A stretch of DNA of 64,000 nucleotides from Pseudescherichia sp031987975 (GCF_031987975.1 NZ_DALZYX010000009.1:139517-203516); one strand, 5' to 3'; positions 25,139 to 34,028 are shown, counted from the stretch's first letter. Program-made: numbers and translations. The notes: generated from the sequence alone by a model not told the origin.

Positions 25139-25789
25139 TTAACCCCACAGCTGGGCGATTGAGCGTTTAAACTGCCGCGCGGCCTGCACCGGATCGGCAG
25201 CATCACGAATGCTACGACCGGCGATAAACACATGGATCGGAATGCCTTTAAACAGCGGCAGATCCTCCAGTGCCAGCCCACCGGTGACGGTGACCTTAAA
25301 GCCCATCTCCGCCAGACGTTTGATCGCGCTGATATCTGCCTCGCTCCAGGCGACGCCCGCCGCCTGCGCATCGCGGCTGCGGTGGTAGACCACCTGCTGA
25401 ATGCCCGCTTCCCGCCACGCCTGCGCCTGTTCCCACGTCCAGAAGCCGGTCAGCTCGATTTGTACGTCGCCGTTAAACTCCCGGGCGACGTCGAGCGCCC
25501 CTTTGGCGGTGTTGATATCTGCGCAGCAGATCACGGTGACCCAGTCGGCGTTGGCCTCAAAGCACATGCGCGAGAGGATCTTCCCGGCATCGGCAATCTT
25601 GGCGTCGGCCAGCACGATTTTATGCGGATAGAGCGCCTTGAGATCGCGCACCGCGCGTACCCCTTCCCCTACGCAGAGGATGGTCCCCACCTCAATAATG
25701 TCCACCTCTTCGGCGATCAGCCGCGTAGTGGCGTAGGCATCGGCAAGGGTCTGGTTATCCAGTGCAACCTGTAACATCGGTAATGACAT
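25139..25789 (-). CDS. ulaD: 3-keto-L-gulonate-6-phosphate decarboxylase UlaD
   Basis: A 216-residue member of the orotidine-5'-phosphate decarboxylase suprafamily, same length as E. coli UlaD. It decarboxylates 3-keto-L-gulonate 6-phosphate to L-xylulose 5-phosphate. The catalytic DAKIAD (D-x-K-x-x-D) is at about residues 62-67, and the phosphate-binding GGLALED/IAGRSI loops follow. The frame extends upstream, but AGGAAG directly before the tandem ATGs and the E. coli N-terminus MSLPMLQV fix the start at or next to 25789. Confidence 0.96.
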   Translation of the reverse strand: MSLPMLQVALDNQTLADAYATTRLIAEEVDIIEVGTILCVGEGVRAVRDLKALYPHKIVLADAKIADAGKILSRMCFEANADWVTVICCADINTAKGALDVAREFNGDVQIELTGFWTWEQAQAWREAGIQQVVYHRSRDAQAAGVAWSEADISAIKRLAEMGFKVTVTGGLALEDLPLFKGIPIHVFIAGRSIRDAADPVQAARQFKRSIAQLWG

Positions 25790-25802
25790 CATCGTCTTCC
25801 TT

Positions 25803-26270
25803 TTAAACAGCCGCCGCAGTGGCGTTATCAATTAAATCAAGGACCTCCTGCTCGCTACGGCAGGCGCGGAGGCGATCAAAGTTAGCTTCATCTTCAAACA
25901 GGTTAACGATCTGCATAATGCCGACCTCCTGATGGGTGTGGGCATCTACCGCCGCCAGGGTGATGAGGATATCGACCGGATCGTTATCGTCATGGTTGAA
26001 CGCCAGCGGCGTCTTAAGCGTCACCAGCGCAAAACCGGTTTTTTTGACGCCCTCCTCCGGGCGGCCATGAGGCATCGCCAGCCCCGGCGCGAGCACAAAG
26101 TAGGGACCAAACTTTTCGACGCCGTCGAGAATGGCCTGGTAGTAGCGCGGCTCCACCACGTCGGCGTCCACCAGCAGATCGACGCCAATTTTCACGGCCT
26201 CCTGCCAGCTCCCGGCCTCCGCCTGCAGGCGAATGGAGTGGTTTTGCGCCAGCGAATCACGTAGTTTCAT
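25803..26270 (-). CDS. ulaC: PTS L-ascorbate transporter subunit IIA (UlaC)
   Basis: A 155-residue mannitol/fructose-type IIA protein (E. coli 154 aa). The phosphorylated His is His68 in LAMPHGRPEEG. It relays phosphate from HPr to UlaB. It lies 3 bp after ulaB. Confidence 0.97.
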   Translation of the reverse strand: MKLRDSLAQNHSIRLQAEAGSWQEAVKIGVDLLVDADVVEPRYYQAILDGVEKFGPYFVLAPGLAMPHGRPEEGVKKTGFALVTLKTPLAFNHDDNDPVDILITLAAVDAHTHQEVGIMQIVNLFEDEANFDRLRACRSEQEVLDLIDNATAAAV

Positions 26271-26273
26271 GAC

Positions 26274-26585
26274 TTATCCTTGCTTCATATCCTGGGGAAA
26301 GTGTGCCTGGATCACCTCCAGCAGCTTCGGGCCAAAGTCGGCCGCCGAGAGCATGTTGCGCACGCCCACTACGTATTTGTTGCCTGTCACCGTGATTTCG
26401 CTGGCGACATGGGTTGAGGCGATGATGATATCCGCGCCATTCAGCTCGCTCTTATACTCACCGACGGCGCAGCTGTTAACGGTATGGGCGATCCCCTGCT
26501 GGGTGAGGAACTGATCGACCTTCATTTTCATAATCATTGAGCTGCCTTGCCCGCAGCCACACACTGCCAGAATACGTACGGTCAT
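26274..26585 (-). CDS. ulaB: PTS L-ascorbate transporter subunit IIB (UlaB)
   Basis: A 103-residue IIB protein (E. coli 101 aa) whose phosphorylated residue is Cys9 in ILAVCGCGQGSS. A second cysteine at position 11 replaces the Asn of E. coli (CGNGQGSS). The open frame continues upstream into ulaA, but the ATG at 26583-26585 with a GGAGTG ribosome-binding site gives the standard MTVRIL start. Confidence 0.96.
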   Translation of the reverse strand: MTVRILAVCGCGQGSSMIMKMKVDQFLTQQGIAHTVNSCAVGEYKSELNGADIIIASTHVASEITVTGNKYVVGVRNMLSAADFGPKLLEVIQAHFPQDMKQG

Positions 26586-26598
26586 AACTTCACTCCTT

Positions 26599-27996
26599 TT
26601 ACTGGGCAGAACGCTCTGCCAGCTCGTTTTCCGCGTCCTCTTCCGCACGCAGCGTGCGTCCGGCGAAGACCATATAGATCAGTGCAATCAGGATGATGAC
26701 GCCCATAAACCACAGCCCCAGCGTCATGCCCTGCATCATCGGCGGGGCCAGAATCGACCAGTCCGCCATCCCCATCCAGGCGCTCATGCCGGTGAGCTTG
26801 ATAGCCCAGACGCAGCCAAAGATCTCAATCATCCCCATCACCAGGCAGATCTTGAGCGCGGCGCGCCAGCCGCCGAAGTGGTTGGCAAACACGCCGATGG
26901 TGGCGTTGGAGAAGAACATGGGAATAAAGCCGGGAATGATGAGGATCGAGGAGCCGCAGGCGATAAGAATACCCACCGCCAGCAGCTGGCCCACCGTGCC
27001 CCACATGAAGCCCCACACCACGGCGTTAGGGGCAAAGCTATAGATAGCCGCGCAGTCGATAGCCAGCACCGCGCCGGGGATCAGCCGCTGGGAGATGCCG
27101 TTAAAGGCTTCTGACAGCTCGGCGACGAACATGCGCACGCCCTGTACGATGATGAAAATGGCTACCGCGAACTGGAAGCCGGTTTGCAGGATATAGATAG
27201 TCCAGTGAGTTTTACCCGCCATCGCCTGCACGGTATCGAGTCCGAAAGAGATAAGGATTGCGCCGAAGAAAACCGTCATCACAATCGCCGTCGAGACGAT
27301 ATTGTCATGAAAGATATTCAGCCAGCCGGGAAGGTTTAGTTCCTCCACGCTCTCCTCTTTTTTACCGAGGTAAGGCGCAAGCTTGTAAGCAATCCAGGAG
27401 GCAAACTGCTGCTGGTGGCCGATTGAGAAGCCGCTATTTTCAGTCACCTCCTGGGTAGGCTTGAACATCATGTTGGAGGTGATCCCCCAGTAGAGCGACA
27501 CCAGCACAGCGGTACAGATAATGGTGGTCCACATCGGATAGCCGAGGATATAGAAGAACACCGCGATTAGCCCCGCCTGCTGGAACATGATGTGGCCGGT
27601 GAGCATGATGGTGCGAATGCCGGTAACGCGCCGTAACAGGACGTAAATAATATTCAACGCCAGCGCCAGCAGCACCGCATAGCCTACCCAGCTATAGGCA
27701 TCCCCCATCCGGTCGATGGTTGCCATCATTGAGGCATAGGTATCAGAGATGGCGCCGTTGATGCCGTATACCTCTGACATTTTAGCCACGACCGGCTTAA
27801 AGGTGCTGGTGAGGATCCCGGATCCGGCCTGTAGCAGCATAAAACCAATGATCGTTTTGATCGTACCCTTAACGATAACGCTCACGCTTTTACGCAGCAG
27901 GATATACCCCAGGCACGTCACAATACCCAGCAGCAGCGGCGCGTTGGTCATGACCTGGTTAAAGAACACGGTAAAGAGGGTGTAGAGGGTCTCCAT
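26599..27996 (-). CDS. ulaA: PTS L-ascorbate transporter subunit IIC (UlaA)
   Basis: A 465-residue, about 11-helix membrane permease, same length as E. coli UlaA, the channel component that takes up L-ascorbate and delivers it as L-ascorbate 6-phosphate. Recognisable segments: FFNQVMTNAPLLLGI, GFSIGHQQQFASW, EAFNGISQRLIPGA, FGGWRAALKICLVMG. First gene of ulaABCDEF, preceded by the 353-bp divergent control region. Confidence 0.97.
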   Translation of the reverse strand: METLYTLFTVFFNQVMTNAPLLLGIVTCLGYILLRKSVSVIVKGTIKTIIGFMLLQAGSGILTSTFKPVVAKMSEVYGINGAISDTYASMMATIDRMGDAYSWVGYAVLLALALNIIYVLLRRVTGIRTIMLTGHIMFQQAGLIAVFFYILGYPMWTTIICTAVLVSLYWGITSNMMFKPTQEVTENSGFSIGHQQQFASWIAYKLAPYLGKKEESVEELNLPGWLNIFHDNIVSTAIVMTVFFGAILISFGLDTVQAMAGKTHWTIYILQTGFQFAVAIFIIVQGVRMFVAELSEAFNGISQRLIPGAVLAIDCAAIYSFAPNAVVWGFMWGTVGQLLAVGILIACGSSILIIPGFIPMFFSNATIGVFANHFGGWRAALKICLVMGMIEIFGCVWAIKLTGMSAWMGMADWSILAPPMMQGMTLGLWFMGVIILIALIYMVFAGRTLRAEEDAENELAERSAQ

Positions 27997-28349
27997 AACG
28001 CTCTCCAGAGAGTGGATGCGCCGGATCTTTGCAGCCCGGCACGGGATGTGCTCACTACTCTACCCATCAAAAATAATCACAAAAAGATTGAATATGATTA
28101 TTTGTGATGCGCCGCGCAATTTATTTCCCTACGTTACATACGGTAATATATGTATGTGATTAATACATATTAATATCAAATAGTTAAATAAATACCAATG
28201 CGTTTAAATCAAGGTGATGTCCATAACAGCATTCCCTAATGCATTTTTAAAGCCGCATTTTCTCGTTGCATTGCTGATAAAACGGTGACAGCATAAATCA
28301 AAAGAAATCACAAAATGATTTATAATGACTACACGTAAGGAGTAGCGCG
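27997..28349. promoter_or_regulatory. ula: ulaA/ulaG divergent control region
   Basis: A 353-bp A+T-rich gap with no gene. AATCACAAAA-N-GATT occurs at 28075-28089 and again at 28306-28320 (14 of 15 identical), with an inverted ATCACAAA-type copy at 28101-28108; these are the best UlaR operator candidates and flank both promoters. A perfect IHF consensus (TATCAA-N4-TTA) is at 28174-28186 in the middle. A CRP-like site GGTGA-N6-TAACA (8 of 10 core bases) is at 28213-28228. In E. coli the ula divergon is known to be controlled by UlaR, IHF and CRP, so the arrangement agrees with a repression loop. Confidence 0.7.
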
Positions 28350-29414
28350 ATGAGTAAAGTGGAAACCATTACCCGTGAATCCTGGATCCTGAATACCTTT
28401 CCAGAATGGGGAAGCTGGCTGAATGAGGAGATTGCACAGGAGCGTGTGGCCCCAGGCACCTTTGCCATGTGGTGGCTGGGCTGTACGGGGATCTGGCTCA
28501 AAACCGAAGGGAGCACCAACATCTGCATCGATCTCTGGTGCGGCACGGGTAAGCAGAGCCACGGCAACCCGCTGATGAAAACCGGCCACCAGATGCAGCG
28601 CATGGCAGGCGTGAAAAAACTGCAGCCCAACCTGCGTACCACGCCGTTTGTGCTCGATCCTTTTGCTATCCGCCAGATCGACGCTGTGTTGGCCACCCAC
28701 GATCATAACGATCATATCGACGTTAACGTCGCCGCCGCCGTGATGCAGAACTGCGCCAGCGATGTGCCCTTTATCGGGCCGCAGACCTGCGTCGATCTGT
28801 GGGTCGGCTGGGGCGTGCCACGCGAGCGCTGCATCGTGGTGAAACCGGGTGACGTAGTAAAGGTAAAAGATATCGAGATCCATGCCCTGGACGCTTTCGA
28901 CCGCACGGCGCTCATCACCCTGCCAGCGGATCAAAAAGCCGCGGGCGTGCTGCCAGACGGAATGGATCTGCGCGCCGTAAACTACCTGTTTAAGACACCG
29001 GGCGGCTCCCTGTACCACAGCGGCGACTCCCACTACTCGAACTACTATGCGAAGCACGGCAATGAGCATCAGATAGATGTGGCGCTGGGATCCTACGGTG
29101 AGAACCCGCGCGGCATTACCGATAAGATGACCAGCGCCGATATCCTGCGCATGGCGGAGGCGCTAAACACCAAAGTAGTGATCCCCTTCCATCACGATAT
29201 CTGGTCAAACTTCCAGGCCGATCCGCAGGAGATCCGCGTCCTGTGGGAGATGAAAAAAGATCGCCTGAAGTACGGCTTTAAGCCCTTTATCTGGCAGCCG
29301 GGGGGCAAGTTCACCTGGCCGCTGGACAAGGACAATCTGGAATACCATTTTCCACGCGGGTTTGATGACTGCTTTACCTGTGAGCCGGACCTACCGTTTA
29401 AATCTTTCCTGTAA
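28350..29414 (+). CDS. ulaG: L-ascorbate-6-phosphate lactonase UlaG
   Basis: A 354-residue metallo-beta-lactamase-fold enzyme (E. coli UlaG 354 aa) that opens the lactone of L-ascorbate 6-phosphate to 3-keto-L-gulonate 6-phosphate. The metal-binding THDHNDHID is at about residues 115-123, with further ligands in HSGDSHYSN and IPFHHD. It is divergent from ulaA and followed by its own terminator. TAAGGAG lies before the ATG. Confidence 0.97.
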   Translation: MSKVETITRESWILNTFPEWGSWLNEEIAQERVAPGTFAMWWLGCTGIWLKTEGSTNICIDLWCGTGKQSHGNPLMKTGHQMQRMAGVKKLQPNLRTTPFVLDPFAIRQIDAVLATHDHNDHIDVNVAAAVMQNCASDVPFIGPQTCVDLWVGWGVPRERCIVVKPGDVVKVKDIEIHALDAFDRTALITLPADQKAAGVLPDGMDLRAVNYLFKTPGGSLYHSGDSHYSNYYAKHGNEHQIDVALGSYGENPRGITDKMTSADILRMAEALNTKVVIPFHHDIWSNFQADPQEIRVLWEMKKDRLKYGFKPFIWQPGGKFTWPLDKDNLEYHFPRGFDDCFTCEPDLPFKSFL

Positions 29415-29423
29415 CATGCAGAG

Positions 29424-29450
29424 AGTGCCGGCCACGCCCGGCACTTTTTA
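29424..29450 (+). terminator. Terminator after ulaG
   Basis: AGTGCCGG (29424-29431) pairs with CCGGCACT (29438-29445), followed by TTTTT. It separates ulaG from ulaR, so ulaR probably has its own promoter in the 70 bases that follow. Confidence 0.88.
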
Positions 29451-29520
29451 ACTCAAAGCTTAGTAATCCACGGCTATTTCAAATAGTATCGTAAAGAATC
29501 ATGTTTAATCGGAATAGCTC

Positions 29521-30276
29521 ATGACAGAAGCGCAACGACACCAAATTTTACTCGATCAGCTAGCACAGACTGGTTTTGTGACCGTTGAGCAGGTTATCGA
29601 TCGGCTTGGCGTCTCTCCAGCTACGGCACGTCGCGACATCACCAAGCTTGACGAGAGCGGCAGGCTGAAAAAGGTGCGCAACGGTGCAGAAGCTATCAGC
29701 CAACAGCGGCCACGCTGGTCGCCGATGAATATTCACCAGGCGCAGCATCTGGATGAGAAGGTGCGTATTGCCAAAGCGGCCGCGCTGCTGGTTAACGCGG
29801 GCGAAAGCGTGGTGATCAACTGCGGCTCCACGGCGTTTTTGCTGGGGCGGGAGATGTGCGGCAGGCCGGTGCAGATCATTACTAACTATCTGCCGCTGGC
29901 GAACTACCTGATCGAGCAGGAGCACGAGAGCGTGGTGATTATGGGCGGGCAGTACAACAAGAGTCAGTCCATTACGCTTAGCCCGCAGGGCAGCGAAAAC
30001 AGCCTCTATGCCGGACACTGGATGTTTACCAGCGGCATCGGCCTGACCGCCGACGGTCTCTATAAAACCGACATGCTAACGGCAATGGCCGAGCAGAAGA
30101 TGCTTAACGTTGTTGGCAAGCTGGTGGTGCTGGTGGACAGCAGTAAGATCGGCGAGCGCGCCGGAATGCTCTTTAGCCGCGCTGACCAGATCGATATTGT
30201 CATCACCGGCAAGCAGGCCAGCCCAGAGGTGGTTAAGCAGCTTGAGGCCCAGGGCGTGAAGGTAATGTGCGTTTAA
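29521..30276 (+). CDS. ulaR: DeoR-family repressor of the ula regulon, UlaR
   Basis: A 251-residue DeoR-type regulator, same length as E. coli UlaR. The N-terminal winged helix (about 5-60) contains VEQVIDRLGVSPATARRDI; the C-terminal sugar-phosphate-sensing domain carries VINCGSTAF and GIGLTADGLYKTD. In E. coli it represses ulaABCDEF and ulaG and releases DNA on binding L-ascorbate 6-phosphate. It overlaps the 3' end of convergent yjfP by 4 bp. Confidence 0.96.
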   Translation: MTEAQRHQILLDQLAQTGFVTVEQVIDRLGVSPATARRDITKLDESGRLKKVRNGAEAISQQRPRWSPMNIHQAQHLDEKVRIAKAAALLVNAGESVVINCGSTAFLLGREMCGRPVQIITNYLPLANYLIEQEHESVVIMGGQYNKSQSITLSPQGSENSLYAGHWMFTSGIGLTADGLYKTDMLTAMAEQKMLNVVGKLVVLVDSSKIGERAGMLFSRADQIDIVITGKQASPEVVKQLEAQGVKVMCV

Positions 30277-31010
30277 AGATGCGCTCTGAAAAAATCTACC
30301 GCTGCCTCCAACGCCGCCGGGGTGATGCGATGGCGGACCCCCGCCTCCCAGCGGCAGGTGAGATGCCGATCCCGATCTGCATCCTGTAGCGCCCGGTGCA
30401 GGCGGCGCGATTCCTCAGCGGGTACCACGTCATCCTCTTCACCGTGCCACAGCAGCAGCGGGCGGGAAGCAAGCTGGGCCAGATGCCCTTCTACGTCCCA
30501 CTCCACCAACGGCGCGATAATGCCGTTAAGCTCGTCGGCCGTCTCTGCTTGCGGCGGGAACAGCGTGCGGGCGAGCGAGGTAAAGTAGCCCGATCCCATC
30601 AGGCTAGCGACGCAGACCAGCTCCGGGTGATGCGTCATCAGGCCAAGCGCCGTCATACCGCCCATCGACGCGCCGCCTACTGCCAGACGCCCCTCTGCAA
30701 CCCAGCCCTCGTCCACCAGCGCATCCCGCAGCGTCGGAAATTCATGGAAGTTGCTCTGTAAGATCTGCCAGAACTGGCCCAGCCGCGCCTGCTCATCACC
30801 GTTAAAGCGCGCCCCGTGGTCGCGGGCGTCGGGCATCACTACCCGAAACCCCACCTGCGCCAGCGCCACGGCGAAGTAGCTGTAGACCAGCTTTGAGGAA
30901 CCAAAGCCGTGATAAAAGACCACGGTAGGTAGAGGTACGGCAAGCTTTCCCGCAGGCGTCGCGTGCAGGATCTCACTGCCTGCCAGCTGGCGCGTTTCAA
31001 GTTCAATCAT
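30273..31010 (-). CDS. yjfP: Alpha/beta-hydrolase esterase YjfP
   Basis: A 245-residue alpha/beta hydrolase (E. coli YjfP 249 aa) with carboxylesterase activity on short acyl esters. The nucleophile elbow is GGASMGG (about 116-122), the acid is in WHGEEDDVVP and the catalytic His in VRHRIT. YHGFGSSKLV forms the oxyanion region. The ATG at 31008-31010, preceded by AGGAGAG, is chosen over an upstream in-frame ATG because it gives the E. coli N-terminus. Confidence 0.93.
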   Translation of the reverse strand: MIELETRQLAGSEILHATPAGKLAVPLPTVVFYHGFGSSKLVYSYFAVALAQVGFRVVMPDARDHGARFNGDEQARLGQFWQILQSNFHEFPTLRDALVDEGWVAEGRLAVGGASMGGMTALGLMTHHPELVCVASLMGSGYFTSLARTLFPPQAETADELNGIIAPLVEWDVEGHLAQLASRPLLLWHGEEDDVVPAEESRRLHRALQDADRDRHLTCRWEAGVRHRITPAALEAAVDFFRAHL

Positions 31011-31231
31011 GGCTCTCTCCTGATAAAGTCTTTGGTATGCCACGTCCTCATGCTCTACGCAAGCCGCCGCGCGTATAATAAAACAGTGAGAAGTACATTA
31101 CGCTTTCGCATTATTTACAGCTGAAAATAACGCGAGAGCTAACAAAATGGGAACATTCTCCATAAGGTTATTAATAGAGGCACTACACTATGGCTATCAG
31201 GAAAATGGCTATCGACAAACGAGAAAAAGCG

Positions 31232-31534
31232 ATGCATCGAATCACACCTCTTTTTCTGGCGCTGATCCTTAGCGGTTGTAGCATGCTGCAGGGTACGCCG
31301 CATCCCGCGCCACCGGTCAGTGACCAGCCGCAGGAGATCAGCCGCAACCAGACGTCGGGTCTGCAGAAGATGGAAACCATTAGCGTGATGGTGCGTGGCT
31401 CGCCAATGGACGTCGAGTCAGAGATCAAAGACAAAGCGGCGGCGGCAAAGGCTGACTACTATCTCATCCTTCTGGATGACGAGACGATCGTTCCTGGCCA
31501 GCGATATGGACAGGCTATTTTGTATCGTCAGTAA
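31232..31534 (+). CDS. bsmA: DUF1471 lipoprotein BsmA (biofilm peroxide resistance)
   Basis: A roughly 100-residue lipoprotein of the YhcN/BhsA family. The short type II signal peptide ends in the lipobox LILSGC (Cys16 by this start), followed by a Pro-rich spacer and a DUF1471 domain (ISVMVRGSPMDVESEIKDKAAAAKADYYLI...GQAILYR). E. coli BsmA is involved in biofilm stress responses. Starts at 31190 and 31205 are also in frame; 31232 gives the most usual lipoprotein signal but its ribosome-binding site is weak. Confidence 0.85.
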   Translation: MHRITPLFLALILSGCSMLQGTPHPAPPVSDQPQEISRNQTSGLQKMETISVMVRGSPMDVESEIKDKAAAAKADYYLILLDDETIVPGQRYGQAILYRQ

Positions 31535-31640
31535 TGGCGCATTGTTTTTTAAAGGATATTTACACTGCTTTGCGTCCGTAGACTTTTTCCCGCTTAAAAT
31601 CATTCAGGGTCGGTCAGGAATAGGTAAAAGGAGCGGATTT

Positions 31641-31916
31641 ATGAAACGATCTCTTGCTTTAACGTCACTGCTGCTCTCCGTCGGTCTGGTGAGCACCACC
31701 GCACAGTCTGCAGAGTTTGCCAGCGCCGATTGCGTGACTGGCCTGAATGAGATTGGCCTTATTTCTGTGAGCAACGTCTCTGGCAGCGTACAGGACGTAG
31801 AGCGAGCCATTGCCCTGAAAGCCGACGAACAGGGTGCCTCCTGGTATCGCATCATTAAAATGGATGAGGTACAGAGCGCCAATAGCTGGCAGGCGCAGGC
31901 GATCCTCTACGCCTGA
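31641..31916 (+). CDS. yjfN: YjfN, DUF1471 periplasmic DegP-activating protein
   Basis: A 91-residue protein, same length as E. coli YjfN: signal peptide (about 1-23, cut near AQSA) and DUF1471 domain (LNEIGLISVSNVSGSVQDVE, ADEQGASWYRII). In E. coli the protein enhances DegP proteolysis through its hydrophobic C-terminal residue and is itself degraded; the same ILYA ending is present here. AAGGAG sits 8 bases before the ATG. It follows bsmA on the same strand by 106 bp. Confidence 0.94.
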   Translation: MKRSLALTSLLLSVGLVSTTAQSAEFASADCVTGLNEIGLISVSNVSGSVQDVERAIALKADEQGASWYRIIKMDEVQSANSWQAQAILYA

Positions 31917-32043
31917 GACTATCCGGCGCTGATGACATCTGCTATGCCCCCTAAAAACGGTGGCTATTCTTTTTGTTGCGTTTTAATTACCATATTGTGA
32001 GTGTGCCAATACATTTTAGTAACATTTAGTTACAAATGTCTGC

Positions 32044-32070
32044 TAAATGTTAGCGCATAACTGCCGTTGA
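32044..32070 (+). promoter_or_regulatory. Sigma-28 (FliA) promoter of the Cache-domain chemoreceptor
   Basis: TAAATGTT (32044-32051) and GCCGTTGA (32063-32070) are separated by 11 bases, fitting the FliA consensus (TAAA core intact, 6/8 in the -10). It lies about 32 bases before the ATG at 32103 and covers the alternative TTG start at 32067, which it argues against. Confidence 0.7.
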
Positions 32071-32102
32071 ACGAGCCACACTTCTCGGGCAACGGACACT
32101 CT

Positions 32103-34028
32103 ATGAACGCTCTTATTCAACGTGCTGGGTTAGGCACAAAGCTTTCGTTGCTGACGGGCATCAGCGTCGCAGCACTTTTCCTGCTGTTTACCTCTCTGAT
32201 GAGTCACAAGGCAAGCCAGCAGCTTGAAGCCCTGGCTATTGAAGATCTGCATAGTCAGGCTACCGGTGTGGCCGATATGGTCGAAATGTTTAGCAGTAGC
32301 CTCAGCGACGAGGTTGAACGCTACACCCGCCAGTTCAGCACCTTTATTCCCCAGCCGATCGTCCTCGACGGCACGCAAACCCGTACCATCAACAGCCTTA
32401 CCGTTCCCCTGCTAAAAGGCGGCGAGACGGAGCTGCATGAAAATAACGCTATCCCGGACGACTTCTTCCAGCGCACCGGGTCGATTGCGACCCTGTTTGT
32501 ACGCAACGGCGATAGCTTTGTACGCGTGGCGACCTCCCTGCGCAAAGAGAACGGCGAGCGGGCTATCGGTACCCAGCTGGACAGCGCCAGCCCGGCGCTG
32601 GCTCCCGTGCTGCATGGGGATATCTACCGCGGTCTTGCGCAACTGTTTGGCAAACGCTACATCACCCAGTACCAGCCGGTGAAGGACGCCAGCGGTAAAA
32701 CCATTGCCATTCTGTTCGTGGGCGTCGATATCACCCGCTCCTGGGACATCATGCGTGACAAGATCCTCCAGCGTCGCCTGGGCGAAAGCGGACACTTCTT
32801 CGTGTTGAACCGCAACGCCGGTAAAAATTACGGCACCTGGCTGTTCCACGCCAGCGAAGAAGGGCAGCGTCCGCAATGGGGTGAAGAGGCTGAACAGCAG
32901 CTGTTGACCCTGGCCTCCGGCACGCTGGAGCGTAAGAGTAAGGATGGCCGCACGATGCTGGTCTCCTGGACAGCACTGCCCGGCTGGAACTGGACGATTG
33001 TCGGTGAAGTGGATAAGGCCGTGCTGCTGCAGGATGTTACGCGTCTGCGTAACCAGTTCTTGATTGCCGGGGTGCTGGTTTCCCTGCTCTTTGCCGCGCT
33101 GTTTGTCATCATCACCCGCCGCTGGCTGACGCGCCCGCTGCGCGAGGTGACGGCTCTGGCGCAGACCTATGCTTCCGGGGATCTGCGCGCCTCTCTGACC
33201 TCGACGCGTCAGGATGAGGTGGGCCAGCTGATCCACGCGATTAACGGCATCGGCAATGGCCTGCAGAACATGGTGCAGCAGGTTCGCGAGGCGGCGGGCG
33301 ATATTCACTTCGCCACCAACGCGCTGGCGGCAGACAGCAGTGAAATCAGCGATCAGATCAACAAACAGGCGAGCAGCGTGGAGGAGACCTCAGCCAGCAT
33401 GGAGCAGCTTGCCGCTACCGTGCAGCAAAACGCCGCCAGCATGGAGCAGACGCAGCACCTGGTAAATGAAACCTCGCAGGCGGTGCAAAGCGGCGGGCAG
33501 ACGGTGGGACGTGCGGTAGCCACGATGAGTGATATCCGCAGCGCCTCCCAGCGCATCGCGGATATTACCCAGGTGATTGAATCCATTGCCTTCCAGACCA
33601 ATATTCTCGCCCTTAACGCAGCCGTTGAGGCCGCCCGCGCTGGCGAGCATGGTAAGGGTTTTGCCGTAGTAGCCCAGGAAGTTCGCGCCCTTGCAGCCCG
33701 CAGCGCCAACGCCGTAAAAGAGATTGAAGCGCTGATCGACGATACCCTGCAGAAGGTCACCGAAGGGCACACTCTCTCTGAGCAGACGCGTCAGGCCATG
33801 ACGTCGATCATCGACCACATGGACAATATCAACCAGCTGGTGACAGAGATTAATCACGCCTCCCGCGAACAGTCGGCAGGGATTAATCAGGTGAACCTGG
33901 CGATGACCCACATTGGTGATGCCACGCACGTCAACGCCGAGCGCGTATCCCGCAGCGAAGAGACGGCACAGACCCTGCGGGAAAAGGGCGCGCACCTGAA
34001 GCAGTTGGTCAGCCTGTTCCGCCTTTAA
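32103..34028 (+). CDS. Methyl-accepting chemotaxis protein with a periplasmic Cache domain
   Basis: A 641-residue chemoreceptor: TM1 (about 14-34), a large periplasmic Cache_3/Cache_2-type sensor domain (about 40-310, GTQLDSASPALAPVLHGDIYRG, YQPVKDASGKTIAILFVGVDI), TM2 (about 316-337), HAMP (about 338-390) and a signalling domain with the conserved tip EHGKGFAVVAQEVR. It ends LVSLFRL with no NWETF pentapeptide. The ligand is unknown; Cache domains of this type bind small organic acids, amines or amino acids. The ATG at 32103 is chosen over an upstream TTG because a sigma-28 promoter overlaps the latter. Not recognised as a named E. coli receptor. Confidence 0.92.
   Translation: MNALIQRAGLGTKLSLLTGISVAALFLLFTSLMSHKASQQLEALAIEDLHSQATGVADMVEMFSSSLSDEVERYTRQFSTFIPQPIVLDGTQTRTINSLTVPLLKGGETELHENNAIPDDFFQRTGSIATLFVRNGDSFVRVATSLRKENGERAIGTQLDSASPALAPVLHGDIYRGLAQLFGKRYITQYQPVKDASGKTIAILFVGVDITRSWDIMRDKILQRRLGESGHFFVLNRNAGKNYGTWLFHASEEGQRPQWGEEAEQQLLTLASGTLERKSKDGRTMLVSWTALPGWNWTIVGEVDKAVLLQDVTRLRNQFLIAGVLVSLLFAALFVIITRRWLTRPLREVTALAQTYASGDLRASLTSTRQDEVGQLIHAINGIGNGLQNMVQQVREAAGDIHFATNALAADSSEISDQINKQASSVEETSASMEQLAATVQQNAASMEQTQHLVNETSQAVQSGGQTVGRAVATMSDIRSASQRIADITQVIESIAFQTNILALNAAVEAARAGEHGKGFAVVAQEVRALAARSANAVKEIEALIDDTLQKVTEGHTLSEQTRQAMTSIIDHMDNINQLVTEINHASREQSAGINQVNLAMTHIGDATHVNAERVSRSEETAQTLREKGAHLKQLVSLFRL

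Noticed and set aside
32412..33308. 298-codon open frame antisense to the Cache chemoreceptor
   Set aside because: Opposite a full-length chemoreceptor; no protein signature, low-complexity His/Gln/Arg-rich translation typical of shadows.
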